DNA of 64,000 nt from NCBI RefSeq assembly GCF_013377085.1, contig NZ_JACAAX010000006.1, forward strand, positions 118,731-182,730. Direction: 5' to 3'. Shown one piece after another: positions 29,305 through 35,394 of the stretch. Position numbers and translations under genes: made by a program. The notes under the pieces were generated by a model. The model had not been told where the DNA came from. It saw nothing but the letters and a program-made list of their open reading frames with translations, and did not search any database. The stretch's first letter is position 1, and every line of letters begins with the position of its first letter. This DNA comes from Rhodoplanes sp. GTDB taxonomy: Bacteria; Pseudomonadota; Alphaproteobacteria; Rhizobiales; Xanthobacteraceae.

Positions 29305-29466
29305 TCAGTCGGCCTTGGCGGCATCCCAGGCGATCTTCTGGATGTCGGCGCGCAGGATGCCGATGTCGGCCAGCTCGCGGTCGCCGAGGCGGCTCAGCTC
29401 GCGAAGGCTCTCGTTGTACTTGCGCCACACCCGGACCATCCGGACCAGACTGGAGACGAGATACAT
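29305..29466 (-). CDS. DUF1127 small protein
   Basis: This 53-residue basic-then-acidic helical protein carries the family signature ELSRLGDRELADIGILRADI. The domain occurs alone in small alphaproteobacterial proteins (about 45-75 residues), many of them stress or phosphate-related RNA-interacting regulators. An amphipathic N-terminal part (MYLVSSLVRMVRVWRKYNES) precedes it. The ATG at 29466 is preferred; GGGGG lies 7 bp before it. A strong terminator follows it, so it is likely monocistronic. The nearby relatively AT-rich region upstream probably holds its promoter. Confidence 0.88.
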   Translation of the reverse strand: MYLVSSLVRMVRVWRKYNESLRELSRLGDRELADIGILRADIQKIAWDAAKAD

Positions 29467-30037
29467 TTTGACCCCCGATTTCCGGTACGCGGGTGGTCCC
29501 GCGCAGGCTTGTTGTTGCATAAATAAGTTGCTGAAATGGGAGCGAAACCCTCAAATTTTGCGATGCAGCTATTCATCTGCTGCAGTCGCGTGCAGGTCAA
29601 AGATCAGAAATTAGGCAACAGCTCCTTCGTCGGCTGCGATGCTTTTCGGCTGTTCATCCGGACTACCGGGACACCGATCCGGGACGAGGATCGGCATTTC
29701 AAAGATCGTTCGGAGCGGTCGGCGCGGGTGATGGAGGGGAATGCACGCCATGGTGTCGCCGCTTCGGGCGGGCACAAGATTCGGATGAACCTCTCCGACG
29801 GCTGCCACGACTGACCAGAATGAGGATCCGCCGCGGGGGGCGGTGCAGGGGACGAAAGCGCCCGTTCATGGGCCAGCGAACGAGCCAGCCATTCACGCTC
29901 TGCGGCACGCCGACATCGTGCGCCGCCGCGGCTGCGTCTGCGACGACCCGCCCGGGCGTCTCGCCAAGATAGGCCGCCGATGCCGAAACGTCCGAGCCTT
30001 TAATGCATTATTGTGTGCATCTCACCGGAGGACACGA
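29467..30037. other. Intergenic region (571 bp) between divergent small genes
   Basis: No convincing gene is seen. The part next to the DUF1127 gene (29500-29640) is AT-richer than its surroundings, as expected of a promoter. Near the other end, ATGCA and TGCAT form an inverted pair with an 8-bp spacer at 30003-30020, 18 bp before the start codon of the secreted-protein gene. The middle is GC-rich with open frames in several phases that lack ribosome sites. Confidence 0.6.
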
Positions 30038-30511
30038 ATGAGTCGTCACTTGATTGCCTTGGCGGCCGCTGCCGCCGCGATCACGTTCAGTCCGGGCCTT
30101 CAGGCCGCGCCGCTCGGCGCGACCGCAGGGCTCGGCGCAGCCGCGGATGCCGCGGCGATCGGCGAGACCGTCCAGTACTATTACGGCGGCGCCGAATATT
30201 GCTGGTACCCGGGTGGTTGGCGCGGGCCGGGCTGGTATCGCTGCGGCTTCGCCTGGCGCCAAGGCTTCGGCTGGGGTGGCCCGATGGGCTGGCGCGGCTG
30301 GAGCTATGGCGGTCCGCCGCCGCGCGCCTACTACGGCCCGGGCCCGGGCCGCGTCGGTCCGCCCCCGCCGCCGCGCCCGATGTATCGGCAAGGCCCGCCG
30401 CCGCGTATGGGCGGTGGCGGCGGCCCGCCGCCTCGTGTGGGCGGTGATGGCGGCCCGCCCCCTCGCATGGGTGGCGGTGGCGGTGGCGGCGGCTTCGTTC
30501 CGCAGCGCTGA
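30038..30511 (+). CDS. Secreted Gly/Pro/Trp-rich low-complexity protein
   Basis: This 157-residue protein begins with a signal peptide (MSRHLIALAAAAAAITFSPG..QAA) and follows a strong CGGAGGA ribosome site 5 bp from the ATG. Residues about 40-85 are rich in aromatic residues and Gly (YYYGGAEYCWYPGG, FGWGGPMGWRGW) with two Cys. The last 60 residues are repeated PPPR(M/V)GGGG units. I do not recognise a named domain. Small proteins of this type, often annotated as hypothetical or glycine-rich, are common in Bradyrhizobium relatives. A terminator follows at 30568. Confidence 0.8.
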   Translation: MSRHLIALAAAAAAITFSPGLQAAPLGATAGLGAAADAAAIGETVQYYYGGAEYCWYPGGWRGPGWYRCGFAWRQGFGWGGPMGWRGWSYGGPPPRAYYGPGPGRVGPPPPPRPMYRQGPPPRMGGGGGPPPRVGGDGGPPPRMGGGGGGGGFVPQR

Positions 30512-30567
30512 GCCGCGGGACGGCACTGGCACGGCCCCCGGCTGTGCCGATGGCGATCGATCGACGA

Positions 30568-30597
30568 GCGGGCTGCCGAAAGGCGGCCCGCTTTTTT
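30568..30597 (+). terminator. Rho-independent terminator of the Gly-rich secreted-protein gene
   Basis: The stem GCGGGCTGCC pairs with GGCGGCCCGC (one G-U) around GAAA, followed by TTTTTT. It is a clear factor-independent terminator on the plus strand, 56 bp after the stop codon. Confidence 0.9.
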
Positions 30598-30731
30598 GGT
30601 GTGCGGCCGGCAGGAGCGCCGCGCCACTCCGGGTTACCGCTTGTCACGGCCCACATCCCATGGTGCTCTTGACCCGTTTGATGCAACGCGACCGACCCGC
30701 AACGCGAACGACCTGCAACGAGAGTGGGACC

Positions 30732-31229
30732 ATGGACGCCGACACCGTTTTGGAGCCGCGCAGCCTGTTTTTCGAGGATCTCGCCATCGGCATGAGCGAG
30801 AGCCTTCAGCGCACCGTCACCGACGCCGCCGTCAGGGCCTTCGCCGAGGTGAGCGGCGACCGCAATCCGATCCATCTGGACGCCGACTACGCCGCCGGCA
30901 CGCTGTTCAAGTCGCGCATCGCCCACGGCGTCTTCACGGCGAGCCTGATCTCGGCCGTGCTCGGCATGCGGCTGCCCGGCCCGGGCGTGATCTATTTCTC
31001 GCAGACCCTGAACTTCCGGGGGCCGGTGCGGATCGGCGACGTGGTGCATGTGCGGCTCGAGATCGCCGAGCTGATGCCGGAGAAGTGCCGGGCCAGGATC
31101 GCCTGCACCTGCACGGTGGCGGGCGAGGTGGTGCTGGACGGCGACGCCTGGGTGAAGGTGCCGTCGCGGCTGCCCAAGCCGGACGCCCCGAAGCCGGACG
31201 CCCCGAAGCCGGGCGCACCCAAGGCGTGA
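30732..31229 (+). CDS. MaoC-like (R)-specific enoyl-CoA hydratase
   Basis: This 165-residue hot-dog-fold protein hydrates trans-2-enoyl-CoA. The hydratase-2 motif is AEVSGDRNPIHLDADYA..RIAHGVFTASL (about 38-70), with the catalytic Asp and His in DRNPIH. Such PhaJ-like enzymes can supply (R)-3-hydroxyacyl-CoA for polyhydroxyalkanoate synthesis; a phasin gene is in this window but not adjacent. The C-terminus has a short PKPDAPKPDAPKPGAPK repeat encoded by 15-bp tandem units near 31176-31220. The ATG at 30732 is the only start that gives a normal N-terminus. Confidence 0.9.
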   Translation: MDADTVLEPRSLFFEDLAIGMSESLQRTVTDAAVRAFAEVSGDRNPIHLDADYAAGTLFKSRIAHGVFTASLISAVLGMRLPGPGVIYFSQTLNFRGPVRIGDVVHVRLEIAELMPEKCRARIACTCTVAGEVVLDGDAWVKVPSRLPKPDAPKPDAPKPGAPKA

Positions 31230-31445
31230 CGGCGGCAGGCTCAAACGCGTCGAAGCCATGACGGCGGCCCGCTCCCGACGCTCGCATAACCGCGGCGCCG
31301 CGACACAAGTCGCGGTCCCGGGAAGGCGCGCGTGGGCGTCTCAGCGAGCCGCATAACAGCGTGCGACAGTCACATACGGCGTTTGAATTAGCCGGATGTG
31401 AGAGAGCGTGTATACTTGTGCGTGCACGCGGAGATGAAGGGGTAG

Positions 31446-31560
31446 TTGGAGCGTCCTCAGGCGAAGTGAGAACCGGTTCGTGTGGAGAAGACGCTCTGTC
31501 GATGGACTCTCGGAGCGCGTTCGGACCCAAAACCGGACTTCACTTTTGGTCGACGCGCTT
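31446..31560. repeat. Rhizobiales palindromic repeat with AACCGGTTC core, family E
   Basis: The left part has GAGCGTCCTC..GAAGTGAGAACCGGTTCG and GGAGAAGACGC. The right part has GCGCGTTCGGACCCAAAACCGG and ACTTCACTTTTGG. The parts are inverted relatives of each other. The same motif set is at 43703. It lies in the 350-bp gap upstream of the Cys-rich protein; the other 215 bp (31230-31445) hold no gene I can support. Confidence 0.72.
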
Positions 31561-31579
31561 CCTCCAAGAGGAGAGTCGG

Positions 31580-32023
31580 ATGACTCCTCCACCTGAAGCC
31601 TGGGGCGAGCTCGCCGCGATCCTGCGCATGAGGAACGGCCGGCCGCTCGGTGCACCAGCCACGGGTTCGCTCTCGACCAGCAATGTCGGAGGTCATGTCG
31701 CGTCGGAGTTCGAGGTCGATTTCGGCGTCGAGCCGGCAACCGACGCGGGCGTGGACGATCTGCTTCTGTGCCGGCGCATGCGGGCCCTGCGCCTCGATCC
31801 GGACGAGCTCTATTGCAACGAGCCGCGGGCGTTCAGCGTGTTGCGCAAGCTGTGCGCCACCTGCAGCGTTCCGGCACGCTGCGCCCGGGATCTCGGCGAC
31901 GAGTTCTCCGATCCAGGGTGGCAGGACTGGCGCAACTACTGTCCGAACGCGACGACGTTGAGCATCCTCAGCGCGCTGCGCGGCTGCGGGCCGGACGAGA
32001 TCAGCGCGCCGGCGGGCGGCTGA
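31580..32023 (+). CDS. Cys-rich protein resembling DUF6455
   Basis: This 147-residue cytoplasmic protein has a low-complexity N-terminal 45 residues and a Cys-rich C-terminal half: Cys64 (LLCRRMRALRLDPDEL), Cys79, CATCSVPARC (92, 95, 101), Cys121 (YCPNA) and Cys136. The order of CxxC and W..YCPNA resembles the small DUF6455 domain of alphaproteobacteria, whose function is unknown; the spacing suggests metal or Fe-S binding. GAGGAG lies 5-10 bp before the ATG at 31580. A palindromic repeat sits immediately upstream. Confidence 0.75.
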   Translation: MTPPPEAWGELAAILRMRNGRPLGAPATGSLSTSNVGGHVASEFEVDFGVEPATDAGVDDLLLCRRMRALRLDPDELYCNEPRAFSVLRKLCATCSVPARCARDLGDEFSDPGWQDWRNYCPNATTLSILSALRGCGPDEISAPAGG

Positions 32024-32093
32024 GGCGGTTGCCTCGCCGGATGGAGCGCGGCGTCTGCCCGCCGCGCCGTAAATTGCTGCGCAACCAGTTTAT

Positions 32094-32165
32094 CGCGACC
32101 GATCACTCGCGACTCACTCGCGACCGAGTATTGCCCGCGACGTATTGCTCTCGACCGATCGTCGA
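32094..32165. repeat. Cluster of short degenerate repeats GCGACCGAT / CGCGAC
   Basis: Between the convergent Cys-rich and DUF2189 genes, the motif GCGACCGA(T/G) or a shortened CGCGAC recurs at least five times in 72 bp: near 32096, 32109, 32120, 32137 and 32153. Two instances are followed by GTATTG. Spacing is irregular (10-17 bp). Confidence 0.5.
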
Positions 32166-32199
32166 GCCGCTCGTCGCCGTGGTGCCCCGAACGTCCGTC

Positions 32200-32991
32200 C
32201 TAAGCCACGACCTTGCGGTAGAGATGCCAGGTGGCGTGGGCGAGGATCGGCAGCACCACGGCGAGGCCGATGAAGAACGGCAGGGCGCCGAGCGCCAGCG
32301 ACACGGCGACGATCAGGCCCCAGGCCAGGATGGCGATCGGATTGGTCGCCACGGCCCTCACAGAGGTCTGCACGGCCGTGACCGCCCCGACGTCGCGGTC
32401 CAGCAGCATCGGGAACGACACCACGCTGACGACCAGCACCGCGAGCGCGAACAGGAAGCCGATCCCGTTGCCGACCAGCAGCAGGGTCCGGCCGTGCGGG
32501 GTGCCGAAAATGTCGGTCACGAAAGCCGACAGCGAGCTCGGCGCGCCATAACCGAACAGGCCCTGGTAAAGGCTTTCGGCGACCGCCAGCCAGATCACGA
32601 ACAGCACCATCAGCAGGCCGCCCAGGAGCGCGATCGAATCGCGCGAGGGCGAGCGCAGCACCCCGAAGGCGTCGGTCCAGCGCACCGGCAGGCCCTGCTC
32701 GCGGCGGCGGCTGAGCTCGTAGAGGCCGAGCGCCACGAACGGTCCGAGCAGGGCGAAGCCGGCGACCAGCGGGAACAGCAGCGGCACCACGTCGTAGCCG
32801 AAGCTCAGCCGTGCCAGCACCAGGCCGACCACCGGATAGAGCATGCTGAGGAAGATGACGTGGCTCGGCATGGCGCGGAAATCATCGAGGCCGCGGCGGA
32901 GCGCGTCGCCGAGGTCGGCGAGGCCGATCCGACGAATTGCCGGCCGCACCGGCTGCTCGATCGAACCCGCGAAGACGTGGAGCGTGGCCAT
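32200..32991 (-). CDS. DUF2189 integral membrane protein
   Basis: This 263-residue protein with about six transmembrane helices belongs to family DUF2189. It begins with the family's IRRIGLADLGDALRRGLDDF and has the conserved LFPLVAGFALLGPFVALGLYELSRRRE motif. FPMLLDRDVGAVTAVQTSVRAV precedes a helix in the second half. The function is unknown; some members are annotated as cytochrome c oxidase subunit-like, without proof. The ATG at 32991 follows GGGAGGAG. The gene points toward the Cys-rich gene. Confidence 0.9.
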   Translation of the reverse strand: MATLHVFAGSIEQPVRPAIRRIGLADLGDALRRGLDDFRAMPSHVIFLSMLYPVVGLVLARLSFGYDVVPLLFPLVAGFALLGPFVALGLYELSRRREQGLPVRWTDAFGVLRSPSRDSIALLGGLLMVLFVIWLAVAESLYQGLFGYGAPSSLSAFVTDIFGTPHGRTLLLVGNGIGFLFALAVLVVSVVSFPMLLDRDVGAVTAVQTSVRAVATNPIAILAWGLIVAVSLALGALPFFIGLAVVLPILAHATWHLYRKVVA

Positions 32992-33361
32992 GGTCTCCTC
33001 CCTCGAGACGGCAAGGATTCGGTGGCGGCGACGATGCGGCTCGGCCGGCCGCTTGCAGCGCGTCGCCTGTCCAGTCTCGCAGGGTAGCCGTCGGCGGCGG
33101 TCACGCGGCATCACGAACACGGCAGCACAACCGCGCGTTTTGTCGCATCGCGACCGCACGCAGATACCGATGGACGGACGATCGCGCCGCGCGCGGGACG
33201 GCGGGAGGAGACGGGCAGGGCGGTCCGAATGCCGCAGGTGCCGCCCCTCGGCGCGTGCCATCGCACCGAGGGGCGAGGGCACGCGGATGGTGACGCAATC
33301 CCGTCCGCCGGGTCGTCACGGCAATCCGGCGGAAACGAAACGGACGACGCGCGGCGCGCGT
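32992..33361. other. Intergenic region (370 bp)
   Basis: No gene is supported between the DUF2189 start and the stop of the small zinc-finger-like gene. A GC-rich hairpin, CCCCTCGG and CCGAGGGG around 20 bp, lies near 33244-33275 without a T-run. The DUF2189 promoter should be at the left end. Confidence 0.5.
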
Positions 33362-33586
33362 CTAGACGCCGTGCGGCCGAGGCCGCGCCAGCACGCTCTG
33401 CGCGACCACGACCGGACAGTCGGGCTTGTGCACGATCGTGTCGCCCGTCTGCGCCCACGGCACGGAGGCGCCGCACAGCTTGCACTGGTTGCGGGCGCCG
33501 CCGTCCTCCTCGGAGACGGTCTCGATGGCTGTCTTCAAGAGGGCGGTGGCGATCTTGCGGGCATCGTCTGCGGTCAGTTCGGGCAT
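33362..33586 (-). CDS. Small zinc-finger-like protein, unknown function
   Basis: This 74-residue protein starts MPELTADDARKIATALLKTAIE, a helical segment, followed by Cys35-x2-Cys38, His53 and Cys57 (CKLCGAS..HKPDCPV). The CxxC-x14-H-x3-C arrangement could bind zinc. The tail is Arg/Pro-rich. I do not recognise a named family. Codon use is as GC-rich as its neighbours. The ATG at 33586 has only a weak ribosome site, so the start is uncertain. It lies downstream of the tRNA-Lys gene on the same strand. Confidence 0.6.
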   Translation of the reverse strand: MPELTADDARKIATALLKTAIETVSEEDGGARNQCKLCGASVPWAQTGDTIVHKPDCPVVVAQSVLARPRPHGV

Positions 33587-33730
33587 TGTCGGTGTTCCGT
33601 GGTTATCCGCGGTGGTCCAGGACCGCCGCGAGTCCGAAGGATCTGCCTCGGTCCGAGGCCGGTCCTGAACGGAGCGAGAGATCGGCCGACTCCAACGAGT
33701 CGCGCTCCGCTTTGAAATTCGTCGTTTTGC

Positions 33731-33806
33731 TGGCGAGCCCGCCGGGACTCGAACCCGGGACCCCATGATTAAAAGTCACGTGCTCTACCGACTGAGCTAC
33801 GGGCTC
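33731..33806 (-). tRNA. tRNA-Lys (anticodon UUU)
   Basis: Read on the minus strand, the acceptor arm GAGCCCG pairs with CGGGCTC, with discriminator G and an encoded CCA. The D-arm is GCTCAGTCGGTAGAGC. The anticodon stem-loop CGTGA-CTTTTAA-TCATG gives UUU, and the T-arm is CCGGGTTCGAGTCCCGG. All four arms fold without mismatches apart from one G-U. Confidence 0.98.
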
Positions 33807-34031
33807 CTGCGCCAGCGTGTGTAAAGACCCGGCGCCGCAGTGGCAAGTCGCAGACGCTGCGCGACGGCTTCGCAGGCCGCTCTGGCCTGCTGCGGTGCCG
33901 CCCCCCGCGGTGCTCCGATGCGTCGGACGCGGCCCGGGCATGACGACGCCGGCGCGCACCGGTCCGTGTGTGGCAATCCACCGTCCCGCGCGCGATACTC
34001 GGCTCGAGCTGCCGACCGAACGAGGATGCCG

Positions 34032-35204
34032 ATGCCGATCGTCAACCGTGTCTCCGACCTGCATGCCGAGATCACCGAATGGCGGCGGGATTTTCACGCG
34101 CATCCCGAGCTCCTCTATGACCTGCCGCGCACTTCCGCGATCGTTGCCGAGAAGCTGAAGGCCTTCGGTTGCGACGAGGTGGTGCCCGGCATCGGCCGCA
34201 CCGGCGTGGTCGGCGTCATCCGCGGCGCCAAGCGCAACGGTTCGCCCGGCAAGGTGATCGGGATGCGCGCCGACATGGACGCGCTGCCGATCGAGGAGGC
34301 GAACGACCTTCCCTACAAGTCGACGACGTCCGGCAAGATGCACGCCTGCGGCCACGACGGCCACACCGCGATGCTGCTCGGCGCCGCCCGCCATCTCGCC
34401 GAGACCCGCAACTTCGCCGGCACGGCCGTGGTGATCTTCCAGCCCGCCGAGGAGGGCGGGGCAGGCGCCCGCGCCATGATCGAGGACGGCCTGTTCGAGC
34501 GTTTCGGCATCGACGAGGTCTACGGAATGCACAACTGGCCGGGCCAGCCGGTCGGCCGCTTTGCCACCCGCATCGGGCCGATCATGGCGGCGCAGGACAC
34601 GTTGCACATCGATATCGAGGGCGTCGGCGGCCACGCGGCGCGGCCGCACCTCGCCATCGACACGATCCTGGTGGGCTCCCAGATCGTCAACCAGATCCAG
34701 TCGATCGTGTCGCGCAACGTCGACCCGCTGAAGAACGCCGTGGTGTCGATCTGCATGTTCCAGGCCGGCAACACCGACAACGTCATCCCGCAGACCGCCA
34801 AGCTTCTGGGCACGGCCCGCAGCCTCGCGCCGGAGGTGCGCGACCTCCTGGAGAAGCGGCTGACCCACATGATCCCGGCGATCGCCGAGGCCTACGGCGC
34901 CAAGGCGCGGTTCGAGTATCGGCGCGGCTATCCGGTACTGGTGAACCACGCCCGCGAGGCGGAGTTCGCCGCCGCCGTCGCGGCGGACGTGATCGGGGCC
35001 GACAATGTCGACCCGAACATTCCGCCCTTCATGGGGGCCGAGGACTTCTCTTACATGCTGCAGAAGCGCCCGGGCGCCTTCGTGTTCGTCGGCAACGGCG
35101 ACAGTGCCGGCCTGCACAACCCGTCCTACAATTTCAATGACGACGTCATCCCGTTCGGGACCTCCTACTGGGTCCGCCTGGTCGAGACCGCGCTGCCGGG
35201 GTGA
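34032..35204 (+). CDS. M20 family amidohydrolase (hippurate hydrolase-like)
   Basis: This 390-residue zinc peptidase/amidohydrolase belongs to family M20D. The N-terminus has RRDFHAHPELLYDLPRTS. Metal ligands are in RADMDALPIEE, KMHACGHDGHTAMLLG (Cys and His), and QPAEEGGAGARAMI (catalytic Glu pair). A dimerisation domain follows (about 185-300), with the VGGHAARPH motif. The C-terminal His ligand is in SAGLHNPSYNFND. Substrates in this family are N-acyl amino acids or similar amides; the specific one is not readable here. The second of two close ATGs is used because AGG lies 6 bp before it. Confidence 0.93.
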   Translation: MPIVNRVSDLHAEITEWRRDFHAHPELLYDLPRTSAIVAEKLKAFGCDEVVPGIGRTGVVGVIRGAKRNGSPGKVIGMRADMDALPIEEANDLPYKSTTSGKMHACGHDGHTAMLLGAARHLAETRNFAGTAVVIFQPAEEGGAGARAMIEDGLFERFGIDEVYGMHNWPGQPVGRFATRIGPIMAAQDTLHIDIEGVGGHAARPHLAIDTILVGSQIVNQIQSIVSRNVDPLKNAVVSICMFQAGNTDNVIPQTAKLLGTARSLAPEVRDLLEKRLTHMIPAIAEAYGAKARFEYRRGYPVLVNHAREAEFAAAVAADVIGADNVDPNIPPFMGAEDFSYMLQKRPGAFVFVGNGDSAGLHNPSYNFNDDVIPFGTSYWVRLVETALPG

Positions 35205-35222
35205 GATTGCTGGCATTCAGGC

Positions 35223-35327
35223 CGTCATTCCGGGCCGGTGCAACGCGCCGGACCCGGAATCCAGCTAAGAACTCCGCGGTCGTGATTGGATTCCGGGTTC
35301 GCACCTGCGGTGCGCCTCGGAATGACG
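35223..35327. repeat. Palindromic intergenic repeat, family A
   Basis: Outer arms CGTCATTCCGGGCCGG..CCTCGGAATGACG pair imperfectly. Inner arms ACCCGGAATCCAGC and GATTGGATTCCGGGTTCG are inverted. It follows the amidohydrolase stop by 19 bp. Confidence 0.87.
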
Positions 35328-35335
35328 GATCGCAA

Positions 35336-35370
35336 ACAAAAAGGCCCGGCGCGAGCCGGGCCTTTGTTTC
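35336..35370. terminator. Bidirectional terminator between amidohydrolase and ndvB
   Basis: AGGCCCGGC-GCGA-GCCGGGCCT forms a perfect stem flanked by an A-run on the left and a T-rich run on the right. It can stop transcription of the amidohydrolase on the plus strand and, with TTTTTG on the minus strand, of ndvB, whose stop codon is 25 bp to the right. Confidence 0.92.
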
Positions 35371-35394
35371 TGTGCGATCGTTCGAGCAGCAGTT

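Noticed and set aside
29536..29814. A 92-codon plus-strand frame in the 29.5-30.0 kb gap
   Set aside because: It lacks a ribosome site and biased codon use and overlaps the expected promoter of the DUF1127 gene.
33731..33806. tRNA-Lys considered as an integration site of a genomic island
   Set aside because: No integrase gene and no direct repeat of the tRNA 3' end were found; flanking genes look resident.
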